From Echinococcus granulosus (Eukaryota > Platyhelminthes > Cestoda > Cyclophyllidea > Taeniidae), in contig NW_020170486.1 in NCBI RefSeq assembly GCF_000524195.1, forward strand, positions 60,758 to 124,757: a stretch of 64,000 nt of DNA, read 5' to 3'. The stretch's first letter is position 1. Each line of letters starts with the position of its first letter. Of this stretch, positions 27,001 to 42,900 are shown one piece after another. Made by a program: the position numbers and the translations under genes. Below the pieces are notes generated by a model. That model made no database searches, was not told where the DNA came from, and worked only from the letters and a program-made list of their open reading frames with translations.

Positions 27001-30000
27001 TGCACCCCCCCCTTCATGCCATCGTCATGGAGCCACTTTCAACTACCGAGACGAGTGATGAGTAAACAGGTAGTATTTTCACATCTAGAAGGGAGTGGAA
27101 GACCACTTACATAAGGAGGTTAGAGGTGGCAGCAGCAAAGAGATGTAGGAGGTGGGAGGAATGAGGTGCCAACTGCCATCCAGCTTTGGGTAGGGTGAGT
27201 AATGGTGCCCAGTCCTTGATACTTCCGGCACAACTGATCAGACGCCACATACGCGGCAGTAGATCCCCCAAAGTTAGACCTGTTTTAAGCATTACAAAGA
27301 CAGCTTTTTGGTGTCAGTCTAGTCTCAAATCAATCCCGAGGTGATGTTTTCAAAAGAGGGAAGGTGGTGGGGGAGGGGAGGGAGAAGAAAGAAGAAACCG
27401 CCTTGTTTGAACCCCAAAAAACCCACTCACCTCATGCTCAGTGCCTCGAGACGACGACAGTAAGTTCGATAGAAAAAAGACTGACAGAGCTTGACAGCTG
27501 TAGTTACATAAAATTATTGATTGAATAATTATTGATTAATTACCAATTAAAATCAATAACCACGTGTAAAAGGAGATTTTTTGTTCCACTTTTCCTCCAG
27601 CTGAAAAATGAAGAAGAGTATTTTCCTCCTACTCTGGATTTGTCTGGGTGAACAGCAGAGAGGACTCAGTACAAGCATACCCATTGTACAGAAGGCGCCC
27701 CTCCTACCCCACTTCAATAAGGACTTAAGCCAGGTCTTGACCGAAGGAAACCGCAATAAAGCACTGATAGCTGCCATAGGCAATGCCTTCATCACGTGGC
27801 GAGAGAATGAGCCAATAGAATTGAGGATAGAGTACTTTTGTAGGACGGATAAAGAATGTCATGGAGATTTTCGCCTCAATGGCTCGCAAAAACTAATCCA
27901 AATTGAGAGCTTCGATGCAGGCACTGCATTAGAATCCACCGTAACAAACAGCCGCGAGACGTACTTCGCGCTGCTACGACTTGTGCCACGTCGTGAACAG
28001 GGTATTGCAATCATCGTCTTCCAACTCATGGTAATGGAGAATGTGGCCTTTGAAGGTCACGTTAGTAGCCAGTACATGGTGCATCTCCAGCCACCCCACA
28101 AACGAGTTCTAACACATGGATGCAAATTTAGGGTACAGGCCTACAGTAAAGCCAATCTCATGATATTTCACTTAAATCCCAACTACTTCATGCCCACTGG
28201 CATTAAATGGCAAAAATTTGTGATCTACAAACGTGTTAGTGTGAAGAAAGCGCCAGCCAATAAGTACATCTACGTACCTCTCATTGTGATGACCAGATCA
28301 CCCTTCAGTACGATTCCACTGACTTTCTACTACTTCAAAGAAGTGACAATCGAGTTAGGTGACAAAGGCAAACTATTGGTGAAAGGGACAACTGTAAGTT
28401 GATCCAACAGGTCTTCATCATAGGCATTAGGGAGAAGAGAGTAGGAACACGTACAACTTGAATTTTGACACTCAAAGACTGCCATGTTATATTTACAGGG
28501 AAATGGACTAAACCTCCACGACTGTGGGATGTACACGGTGCGTTGGTACACCTACGAAAGGCGACATGTGGTGGACGAGGAGTGCGAGGACACAAGCTAC
28601 GTGGCACTTTGGAGTCAACCTCCACCCACCGGACCCATCTTCGCGCACACCAAACGCGAAGTACCCGAGGAGTGGACTTTCGATCTGAAGGAGTTGCAAA
28701 ACGCAGTGATTAAAGGTCCCACCTCTGCCCTCGTGGCCTGTGTCTGGACAGATGTCTTTCAAAGCATCCCCAAAAAAAGGAACTTTGCCCTTGTCATAAC
28801 CAGGTGAGTGAGAGAAAAGCACTGACTGACTAACTAACCAACTCCATGATTTGGTATCTTACTTGTGATTACAGACGCGCTTTCTACTCCGAAGGGGAGG
28901 AGTTGGGATTTATGATGTACGCCTACCTCGTGACCTTCACGAAACCCTCTCTCGAGGGTTACGCCTGTTACACAGAGTCAATGGCATTAGCAGGCATGCG
29001 TCCCTACATTCCATTTCCCCAAGAAAAGTCCAAATATAGTGTCAATCCCACCGTCTCAGTTAACAATCGCCACTTACGCTTTACAATCCGTGCTGACTAT
29101 ATTTGTGAGAAAAAAGGAACCTCCAAGCCCTTTACTGGAGTCGCCGCCAGTGAGAGCGACGCTGGGTATGCAATTTCACTTCACTACTGATTGACTTCTA
29201 CGAAGGTAGATACATAATCGAGAAAACACATCCCTTTTCCCCAACAGTTACCTCAAAACACGATCAGATAAGCCTATTGGGAAAAACTTATGTGAAAATC
29301 CATATCAAAGTACCGATATCACCCTGCCAAACCATCTACCATGGACACAAGGCAATATTCTAAAGTTTCAGATTCATCTGACCAGAGGAAGTGTGGTACG
29401 AGTTGTTGCAATTGACGCCAACAATCGGGTCAGCGTGAAACCCCGGAATGCACTCTACACCCAAGAGGTGGAAGTGAGATGCTTTGAGAAGCGACTTCGT
29501 CTACTGGTAAAAAATGGTATCAACTTTGAGTTAGAGTACCTGGAGATGTCTGGAGAAGTAGGACCTAACAACTACCTTCCAATTGCCTCCTACACACCCG
29601 AATCTGGCTATGAGGTGAACAAAAAGGTGAGGAGAACAAAGTAAATAGTCACACCGATAGACTGATTGACGGAAAGAGGCATTTGATGTACTTCTCTTGC
29701 AGAATATTGACAGTTCGGCAAAATTAAGGGGCAGGTCAAATGACTACCATTCACTGACATTGACCGCGATGGCGTACCATTTACACACCTTCCATGGATT
29801 CCGTTGTCGCATGAAATTTCGCAAAGACGACCTCCCCGAATACGAGATGGTGAACGCTGGGCCAGTGTGCTTTGTGCGTCGACCACCGCCGATTGAGATG
29901 ACTGTGGACGACATCACTGTGCCCACGGTGGAGGATGAGTCGATTCTTCAAAATAGGGAACTGCAAATCTTCCAGACCACGTGCATTCAACCGGAAACAC

Positions 30001-33000
30001 AACTAATCTTTACATGTAGCCAGTGGCGTGAGATGGAGACGTGTGACGATCTACACACTGTTGATAGCGTCTACAATGTAGACACCGATTTGATCATTTA
30101 CAATACAAAAAGGCGAGAGTATATCGTACAAAAACCCGTATTTGATCGACTGGGCAGAGGACGAGTTGACATCCCCACCGTGCCGTATGATTGGCATATT
30201 GCAGAAGCCGTCTGCCATCGAACAATACGTCTCGCGGACAACATCTCCCACATCGTCATCGACCAGTACTCCTCCGCCGTGCGACTATGCGTAACCCAGA
30301 TAAAATTCCGTTTCTACTTAGCCCACACGGGGTTTGAGTGGAACACGGGACTGACTATGTCGCTGGAGGAGATGATAGGAATGAATGCTGTGACGGAGAT
30401 AGATACAGATGAGGTGCATGCAGTGGATGTGGGCTCGGCGGTCATCTGTCGAGTGAGAGATAACATTCGTGTCAATAACACGGAAATAAAGCAACGAAAT
30501 ATAGGGCTAGACAATGGTACGCAGACTGTAAGAATGTTCAGCTATGACAACGTTTCAATCGCAATCATAATGAATGTGGATTACAAAAAAACGACCACCT
30601 ATGCAGCGCTTTTGTGTCAAACAAGAAGGCTGAAATCACAAATAGTCGAGAGATCAGCGGTGAGTAAGCTAATGTTAGACATGTTCATTGAAATTTAGGT
30701 TTTATGGCTGGTAGTTCGTGAGTCAATCCTGAGGGATAACGGAGCCAGGGAACTCAATGATCTCATTGTCTACTTGCTGTTGACGATAACCGCTGGTCTT
30801 TTGATTGCTGCCTCCTGTCCACTCATTGCTATGTTAAGTCAGAGGAGGCAAAGTCGTCAAAGAGCCAGGCATCGGAAGGCAGCCGCCAGAAAACTTAAAC
30901 GTCTTGACTACCTCAGAGAGGTGGGTAATAACTAGCAACAGCTCTGTTGAAAACTTGTCAGGGAATTTTATGCTAGGCAAGGAAAGGATGCTTGTATGAC
31001 TTTTCTTTTCCTACTTTTCAGATCGGGTTACACAAGCATGATATAAATACAGAAGTAGCCAGAAAATTAAGTCCTAGAACAAACATGTTCACTCTTGAGC
31101 ATGGGAAAAAAGATCACGAAGCGGATGAAATTTCCCCTGCTAGAGAAATACCCCAAGCAGAACCTCAGGATGAGGCATGAACCCGGACGGAATTGCACAA
31201 ATCACCAATGTATCCTATGTTTAGAGTAATTTAATGTTTAACCTGTAGTGGACTTCAATATCATTTGCATTTTTGGGGGGAGGGAGAGGAGGATCAGGAT
31301 TTAAAAAAGTTTGAAGAGTGTAAGAAGACAAAAAAAAGGTTATCTGGAATTTCATAACCCAACTGACCAGCCAGAATGTCGTTACGAATCTCTTTGAGTG
31401 ATCCGATGGTAAAGCAGTACAGCATACACACCACTTTAATGCTGTTTGGTAAATTCTCAGGTCCGGGTGTCCCACTCTCCCGAGGCCAATGATGGTGGTA
31501 TTTGAGAGGCGTGCCTACAGCACTACCTAAGTCACCCTTCCGTACGGGTATACGATTTTTGAGTTGACGTAGGAAGGCGCTCAAACCAAGACGATCGGAA
31601 AAACCCCTTCCATGATGCCGAGATACGAAACTGGGCGGATTGGCGGTTAGAAGACCTTCCACAGATTTCCTCTCGCTAACTGTGTGCTCGGTAAATTTGA
31701 ACCTAGGCGACTTCGCAGCACTGATGGAGATGGAAGTTGATGGGACTGTTGCGTTTGTTTGCTCGGATTCGCCCAAACCTTCTTGCTGATAGAGATCGGC
31801 AAATAAAAGACGCACCATTCGGCCATGCCACAGAAGACGCAATTGACTTGCCACATGAGGTGCAGAAGCCTGAAGACTAAATTAAATAAAACAGCATTGA
31901 AGAGACACTAGGATTTTACCCCATTAGTAAAAAAATAAGATTTCTCACTAGTTATCGAGTGGTTTGGAAAACCAGCCCAGAATTGGATGCCAACACGTGA
32001 GATTGGATTTCTTCTGTCCAACAAATCCACCTAACAGATCAAGCAATCTTGAAAGAACAATCTATGAAGAAAAATAGTCATTCTAAGGTTACTGTGGGGG
32101 AAACAGCCTTACATCAGTTACAATTTTTTTGAAGCCATTAAAAACAATACTAAAGCACTCCAGAAAATAGTCACGTGATTTGTATGAATAATGTCAAAAG
32201 AAAATGTCTGCGTGAATAGCAGGATGAGGGAGTATGGAGAGACATACGCAAAACTCTTCACAATGATCCACGAGAACTTCAACTTCCAGTAGACTCAACT
32301 GGATCAGATTAGCTGAAATGAGGAAAATGATCGTCAGTCAAGCTCGTCAGGAGGACTTGTTTCGATATGCATGAAGAAGGAAGGCGACAAACGATGTGGA
32401 AAAGCTACAATATTGACGCTACACAAGGCAAGTTTGAGAAGCGATTTGTGTAAAACAGAACAAAAATACAGCACATTCAAATACCTATGAGGCAGAGAGC
32501 GTAGGAGCCCTCCAGACCACAATCTACGATAGATTGATTTGGTAGACTCTTATACAGATAGGTAACAACACGAGAGCACAATTTCTCCCGAACAATTACA
32601 TCATAAGCCTAAAATCGAAGAAGCAAAAGGTGTAATTCATTTTGAAGGTAGATAGAAAAGGCCTTAACTCTAAGCGATACGAGAAAAAAAGGGCAAAATT
32701 AGTCATGAAGTGCCTGAACCCTTCTTAGCTATCCCCCAAGGGACCACTACGATACGCTAGCTATTACCTTTCATAGGATTTAACTCACTTCACTGGCAAG
32801 GGAGTTTATATGCAGAACAAAGCCAGGCACCGAGAGAATGTGAACCACGAAGAGAGAAATACATTCTGGCGAGAAGTTACACAAAAGTAGCGGTCTGAAA
32901 TATGGGAAAGGGGGAGAATAAAAGAAACGTAGGATGAGCCACTCAACACATTAGATCATAACTTGAAAAAGACAACAAATTGGGGGTGCAATAATAACCT

Positions 33001-33965
33001 ACCGAACAGCTAAAGAAAATATTCCTGTTAACGAAAGCGGAGTAAGGACCGGTATGTGAAGTGCCAGTCCTTTCAACAAGAGTTGCTAAACAGATAAAAG
33101 CTGAGACAATCACACACCTTCAGAGCCGGATATAGACCATGAACTACCAGATCCTTGATAAAAGAATCAGTTATAGCCACTAGACCTGGTTTCATCTTGC
33201 TATCTAAAATAAAGGAGACAAAATAGTATTGCAGTCTCCTGGATGGAAACTTTTGGAAACATACCTCTAAGAATTTTCCACTGATTACAATTCGTCATGG
33301 TAAGTACGAACGAGAGTAAAACGTTCATCATGTTGGAGTCCGATTCGTTAGCCGGCTACATCATGAGATGATTGAAATGCACATTACGTTTAGGACTCCA
33401 AAATATTTAACACAGACGGATAGAATCCAACGCGTTTGTGAAATCCACACAATTAGATAGTCACGACTTTGTATCAGTGATAAAAACGAACACTTCTAAT
33501 AAGGGTATCAATAACGAGTAACCTCAAACCTCGTCACATTTACTCGTCGACACCAACAAATATCGACAAATGCCTTCAAAAATCTACCAGAGTAAATAAA
33601 TTATTTCATAACCTCTCTGTCGAAGTCCAGCTTAAAGCTGTACTTCATCTTATTGATTAATTTTGATAGTGAAACAGCTTAAAGATGAGAAAAGTTAAAG
33701 AAACAAACCTGAGTACGAGACATCTGAGCGGCTGCCACCAAGTGTGGAACCAATAAAGGCGCAGCAATCTGCTCTAAGAACCTCAGCTAAATGTTTCCTT
33801 GAATTATAGCCACGCCAATATCTCTAATTCCCAAATAAAACCTTCTACTTGTACCTGTATACATAAGGCAGCATTTCGTCTTTCCCGTTCACCCTTGCGC
33901 TGCTCCCTATCACGCTTCTGCTTTTCGACAAAATCTTTAACGCTTGGCTTAACCTCCGCAAACAT
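24007..33965 (-). CDS. UBE3B: HECT E3 ubiquitin ligase UBE3B, with a gene nested in intron 13
   Basis: Final-step ubiquitin ligase with an N-terminal IQ motif and C-terminal HECT domain. Twenty-six exons: 33965-33855, 33823-33709, 33677-33613, 33583-33530, 33495-33388, 33355-33265, 33203-33118, 33085-33003, 32894-32789, 32608-32485, 32312-32248, 32061-31949, 31876-31368, 27279-27111, 26961-26843, 26728-26512, 26429-26330, 26259-26128, 26053-25976, 25935-25729, 25295-25158, 25080-24956, 24875-24639, 24536-24425, 24381-24286, 24207-24007. They sum to 1187 codons in frame, so 1186 residues (human about 1068). The IQ motif [13 protein letters not shown] spans the first intron. The HECT part includes [34 protein letters not shown] and the catalytic loop [12 protein letters not shown], with the active Cys near residue 1154. 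The five introns at the 5' end are 29-34 bases. Intron 13 (27280-31367) holds an opposite-strand gene. Least certain: the donor after 26512 and the acceptor at 24875. Confidence 0.93.
26802..26815. repeat. Poly-G tract (14 bases)
   Basis: Uninterrupted G run inside a short UBE3B intron (26729-26842). In the transcript it reads as poly-C, within the pyrimidine-rich part of the intron. Confidence 0.9.
27608..31180 (+). CDS. Large type I membrane protein of unknown family, nested in UBE3B
   Basis: Seven exons (27608-28393, 28499-28803, 28875-29165, 29248-29626, 29703-30659, 30699-30920, 31022-31180) join in perfect phase to 1032 residues. The first 20 or so residues ([19 protein letters not shown]) form a signal peptide. 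About 900 residues of presumed ectodomain follow, with dispersed cysteines and possible N-glycosylation sites, rich in beta-type sequence. Residues about 926-952 ([20 protein letters not shown]) are a membrane span, followed by a strongly basic stop-transfer segment ([20 protein letters not shown]). The cytoplasmic tail is about 80 residues, ending acidic. I recognise no named domain and no orthologue. A receptor, adhesion or tegument-surface role is inference from topology only. It is transcribed opposite to UBE3B and lies wholly inside that gene's intron 13. Every exon is open and bounded by good GT/AG sites, so this is a real gene and not antisense noise. Confidence 0.85.
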
Positions 33966-34360
33966 CCAGACACCAAAAAACCGTAGAATGAAAATGTCCC
34001 AATGTGGCCTATCCTCCGATAGAACGCCGGTTCAAATTAAACACTCTTACGAAAAAATTATAAGAATCGATGCCATATAGTGATATTTAGAAAATGGAAA
34101 AAAACCTTTTTGTTTCATTAGGTGCTTTAAACATTGCTTGTTCTTTTTCAATTTTGAGTAAAACTTAGCGAATTATTTCTTTTAAAGGAATCCCGGTGAC
34201 ATTAGAACAGCACCAATTACAACTTTTTATTTTCTTTAAAACTTTCGTTAAAAGCTAAAAATTAGGTTTTTATGAAAATTATTTTGAAAAAAACCAATTT
34301 TTAGATTGTTTTTCCTACTTACGGCGTAACCACCACATTTGAACTTTTCGTGTCATTCTA
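33966..34360. promoter_or_regulatory. Head-to-head promoter region, UBE3B and DHX15
   Basis: A 395-base spacer between two divergently read start codons, very AT-rich around 34090-34320. Both housekeeping genes must be transcribed from here or close by. I cannot point to a TATA box or a defined factor site. Confidence 0.5.
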
Positions 34361-37759
<3,399 letters not shown>

Positions 37760-37853
37760 CTCCCTTCGGAGATGCATTTTATGGTAGAAGTGAAAAAAAA
37801 AATAAACTACTCATCCCCTGTAAACGTGGAATTTGCGGACACATGTAATTTTT

Positions 37854-39257
37854 TTATGGATATGTTTTTATCCACGTTGACTCCTAAAATAGGCATGACA
37901 GTGTTAAACGATTGCACCTTCAATTTCATTGCATCGAATCGCTCCTCGGGATTGCGATTTAGGGCGTTCGTGAGGAGGTCAACTGCGTGTCTACTGATGC
38001 ATCTAAAGAGCTCACTTTGGGAAGTATATTTTAAGTTGTTCTTTTTTGCACGCTCACCTATTCTCAATGTCGAAAGGCCTCATTCTAATAGCCTCGAAGA
38101 CATCATACTTCGTGAGTCCATCGTAGAGGAGCTGTCAGCGCCGCTGAAACATCCGATTAGTTGGTATTTACCTTTCCGGTGAGCATAAGTGCTAGTGTAA
38201 TCCCCAGAGCCCAGATATCTGCTTTCTAGTGGAGGCGACTCAAAACCTATCTATGCGTGCCTTTACCTTCCCTGAATAGGCTTCTCCTGTACCCTGAACG
38301 CATTCAGGAGCAAGGAAGGCCGGGGTTCCAATGGTACCGCTAACTTGGTCATCACCTTGTAATTCAAGCACTAAACTGGAACCAAAGTCAATCAGCTTGC
38401 TAATAAGTGGTACTACGTCGGATACTAACCTGTATTTCATTGTTGTTGTCGATCATCATATTCTCCGGTTTTATATCTCGATGTATAACACCGATAGAAT
38501 GAACTTTAAGGGATCGGGGCATGCTACTAACAAGTGGTCAGTAGGAAGGGGGTGGGTGTACAGTGACTGCTGATTACGTACTGTAGGTAACGGCATCAAG
38601 CATTCCGTGAAAGTACGGCAGACATTCATGCTCGGGTAAATTCTGTCGTCTATAAAGCAAATTTTGAAGAGACCTTTAAACAACGTCGAGGCAGCGGATT
38701 TAGCGTTACCCGTTAGGAAGGAAAGGAAAGGCTAAAATACGACAGAGTTGCCATTCAAATGCAAATTTACCAAGTCCTTGTGGTCCACCAGAGGGGCTTT
38801 GATGAATCCCAATCAATGGTATAATATTTTTATGTGAAAGTCTTTTGTGTATGTTGTACTCATTTGCTAGTAGCTCTAAATGGAGTGAATTATGAGTCCA
38901 TGTTGAATACCTGCGATTCTGAAGTATTTAATGAACTAAACCAGGCAATTAGTAAAATAAAAGCGCCCATTATCACGTACGTAGCGATTGCGACTTTTGG
39001 GTGACGACCGGGGTGGTGGTGCATCAACATCAGATGTCTATAAAACGAAGGTTTTAGGTGCCTCATAAACCCCCCTTTCCTCCCCGTTCTCCCAAAAACA
39101 AAAACAATTGCAGACAATAAATCTTTAAGAAGGCGTACACTTTGTTCTGAAGTCTCGGCAGCATCAATTGGTTGATAGTAGATAACTTTGGAGATGTATG
39201 GACCTTGTTTTGCATATTCCATTTGGAACGAGTTCGTGACGCAAGAAAAGAAAGAGC
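37854..39257 (-). CDS. Ser/Thr protein kinase, first exon(s) not found
   Basis: Ten exons read on the minus strand: 39257-39141, 38875-38771, 38731-38710, 38673-38578, about 38526-38430, 38395-38267, 38225-38172, 38131-38058, 38014-37918, 37883-37854. They carry 272 residues covering nearly a whole kinase domain. The part of the glycine loop seen is SFFSCVTNS; the likely ATP-contacting Lys is in ISKVIYY; the hinge region is AFPFLPNG. The catalytic loop HRDIKPENMM and DFG are intact, so it should be active. GTPAFLAPECVQGTGEAYSGK and DIWALGIT are most like the CaM-kinase-kinase group, but I cannot name the subfamily. The frame stops soon after the last lobe (WIKTYP), so there is no C-terminal tail. 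The 5' exon with the first glycines was not located. Two introns are 34 bases. The gene converges on DHX15 with 94 bases between stops. Confidence 0.72.
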
Positions 39258-39919
39258 CTAGATTATGCGATTTCGGCAGGTACAGTAAATACCTTTATCC
39301 TATTTCCCGCACAGGCTAGAATGTGACAGGGTCTGAGTCACCCAATCGTCCTAGGTACGCGTAACTATGGTAACTGAGACACTTTAAACCTCGGGTGTCT
39401 ATTACCACACTTAAATGTGCGCCTAGCCAATCAGGAAAAAAAGAGGCTCAGCGCAACCACCAAAATGCCCGAGAAATTAGCCAAGATGTAAAAACACCCA
39501 GAAAGTTGAAAAAAAAGTTGTTCTGTGATTGCAAGCATCCCAGACACCCATTAACTCCCATGACCAGTTGCAACAACGGCTTAAAGACGCAAAATTGACG
39601 TCTAATGAGGCCCTCACGCGGATATACCCCACGGGGCTGTACAACCATCTCACTCGGTGAAGGCTGGATCCAGAATTCAAAAAAACCCACTAAATATTAC
39701 ATGATGGGAGAAAGCCGTCGTTAGTACCTCTAGACAAACATACGAAATTCAAATCACGTCACAAGCACGCCCACACGGGAAAGCGACATTAGGAGTGTCT
39801 CAAAAGAACATGATGGTATATATTCCCCATTTTTACAGAAAAAAATAGTCCGCCAAGTAATCACAAAATATGTAGATCATGCGTTAAGAATTTCTCAGTA
39901 GTAAACGATCTTCAATGCT
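39258..39919. other. Spacer, probably containing the missing 5' exon of the kinase
   Basis: No convincing coding exon was found. One short segment just upstream (about 39293-39315) has splice-like ends but no frame that continues the glycine loop. The frames at 39448-39690 do not look coding. Confidence 0.4.
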
Positions 39920-42900
39920 TCATCGTTTCATCTCCTGATCCTTTAGGTAGGCATCAAAAAGGCCACGAGCACGACTGAGGATGCTCCCCAAATTGTGATG
40001 TTTATTGTAGGTTTGAAAAAGATGAAATAAATCACAGACTTCATGAACATGTTCCAAAATTTCTTCTCTGTACTCCAATATCATAGAAACACAGATGAAA
40101 AGAAGGAAAGGATTACTACCTCCACCCATTACATCAGGTGAAGGTAATTCTACAACCCAGTCCTTCATATGCACTGGATCGCCCTCATGGATGGACGTGG
40201 ACTCTCGACTTTTGCGATTAGGGGAAGGTACTGAGGGGAGAAAAGTGACTTTTTCAGTCCCGGCAGTGTATGGAGGATTGTATTTAAATTCATCACCAAC
40301 CAGACTGTTGATCAGATTTGTATCGCACTGAGTGTAGTGCGTTTCCTCCGCCTCAAAGACAATCGAGGACTGCTCAGTGGAGAGTTGCGAGTACAAGGTG
40401 GTGGAGCCCACATCAGACCAAGTAGAGGCAACAAGCGCAATAGCTGCCCATTGCACCTCGGAGATGTGTAAAGCCTCTTCAAAGGGAAATTCGCGAATAA
40501 GCTCGAGGAGAAGCCAACGCTCCGTGAAAAACATATTGCCCAGATTATGAATACGCAAAAATTGCGCCATATTGTAGTCTGTATAAACAAGGAGATCATG
40601 CAAATGCTGCATTTGAGTAATCATTGTTATTTGATCATGTCCTGGAGCAAATTTCGGTGCCAGACGTCGCATCAGGGCGCATAGGCAGACGTAAGCTGCA
40701 CCCTCCCCATCCTGCACATAGAGGAGGAGACTTGCAAGGTTCGACATGCCTAATGAAGTAAAGCTGCTGTCTGTCAAGTGTCAATCAGCCAATACTATCA
40801 ACAACAGCCGAATGTACAAATTAGACAGACAGTATTAGTTAGTAGTTACCCTACCTTGGTGGTAGCCAATTCCGGGATGGTAAATTGCATATGTGGCAAG
40901 AATACTAAAGAGCTGAGATATTCTTTGATTTTTACCGTCGTTGTGGTAAAATGGATGGTCTAATTGCCAAAGAGAAAGAAATGAATATGATGGCAACATA
41001 GATGCAAACCAAGAGGAAACCCAAAGACGCCAAACTTACTACGATCCGTACGGACAACATCAACACTAGCCAAGGTTATTGCATTGACCTGGGTCTTGGT
41101 CAATCGACCCTCTCGGTAGGCCTGTTTCCAAGCCTTTTTCAAGAGCTTATATTTCTCAATCCTACTATGCAGTAACGCCATACGCTCTTTCCCACTTAAC
41201 TCAGGTGGGTATATCTTGAGGAGGATGCGCCAAGCAACCTTCCGTAGGCTAGCGTCCATACCACGAAGGTAGACATTCTGACTGAAAGATAAGCGACACA
41301 AAAAAGTCGCAGAATAGTAGAAAAATAAAGAGCTACATTCTTCCGCTTTATGAATGCGAATTTTTACGGGAGAAGTTTCCTACGTTTTAATGACTTTTTG
41401 AAAATGAAAGTATCAAAGTACATTTAAGACAGATACAACCAAGCTCGTAAGGTGTTGATAAGTACAAATACGTGATCAGTTGATGAATAAACGCACTAAA
41501 AGTCGAGAGGCTGCACAATTCTTCCAAAGCCATCCATGTAGCTGCGGAATTCTGCCTCCGAAAGAGGTGGACGAGAAGGCAGGTCACTCCTGAAGTCTAA
41601 ACAAAAAAAAGGAAAAAGGGTGTAGAAAGTTACCTAGCTGGCACTTTTTGTACTCGATCTCGGAGGCCAGGCCAATGTCTTACGAGTCAACCCGCATGCC
41701 GGTGGTGTGTGCACTGCCCATTTCTTTCTGTTCACTTTAGAATTTTTCCCTTATTACGCCTTTGGAAGTCGGTATCCCAAATGAAGGCGTAATGCTTCAT
41801 TAACACAAGTTAAAAACGATAAGATACCCTAATGTGGCTAACAAAATATGCATTAAATAGTGAAAGACAGTAACTTTAAAAAAATCAGTGTGGAGAAATA
41901 CGCTTAATGCCGACGCAGGCAATTAGAATAACACGCCTCCTCGGAGTACAGAAGATGGGTGAGAGCAGGTGATGCGACTGAATGATTTAGCGAAATGAAA
42001 TAGCGAGCAAGCAAACTTACTTATGACCTTTTCGAGCGAAGTGACCGTTTTCACCAACTGTTGTGAGACATTTTGTAGAAATCTTCCACTAACCCTTGCA
42101 GCACGGAGTGTGGAGGCTAGGTAGCCAGTAGAGACTGAAGGAGACCACTTGGGGAATGAGCTAGGTGTCACAGGTTGTGATGATAGGTAATAAGGGCTTG
42201 GACCGCTCATGTTAGCAACCCTAGCCACCGAGGCATCCTGAGGATGCGAGACTATCACCTCATCGCTGCTCACAATATCCCAGCTTTCTGACAAGCGGAA
42301 AGGAATAGACATTTTTCATATTTTCTTCCTTCTGCATTGCAATGTATAAGTTTTAGGGTAGGGTAATGAAAAATGGGTAAATGTCACGAGAAAACACCAG
42401 GTGGTTAACAATGAATGCGCAAAAACTTAAACTCGAGCTGAAACGATAGCGCCTGCCAACCGAAAAGTTTCTGTAAAATTATTCGTTTCCTGGGTGGATA
42501 AGGAGGGCAATAGATGAAAACTAACAAGACATGGGAATGTGAAGATATTTAAGATACTGACAACAAAAATAGGTAAAAATGGGATCAAAGGCTAGATTGT
42601 CCCATCAAAACAGCTTTGGCGTTTGTTTTATCTTCTACGCTGCGACGAAAAAAAGTTTTGAGAAGTTGGCCTAGAGATTTCCTGATAACTAAAGAATTGA
42701 AATTAAAGTTTTTTTGATCTGCAAGCAGTAGGTCAAACACAATTCAACGACAGTGTAAGATCTATATTGAAAAGATATTAGAGGGCCTACGAAACGATTA
42801 AGCTTGCTCAGTCAGTGAGTCACCACAAACAAACCCACCATCACTTTTGGGTTTGGCCTCAATGAAAAGTCGAAGAGTGCAGTCGGTGCAATGGGATAAA

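Noticed and set aside
27432..27503. Possible extra UBE3B exon on the minus strand (words [18 protein letters not shown])
   Set aside because: It resembles the helix before exon 14, but the phase at its donor does not fit exon 14. The segment at 31368 joins exon 14 perfectly and already supplies that helix.
42288..42312. Met at 42312 as the start of TBC1D25
   Set aside because: A strong CAG acceptor within this stretch joins in phase to three upstream exons that match the N-terminal region of TBC1D25.
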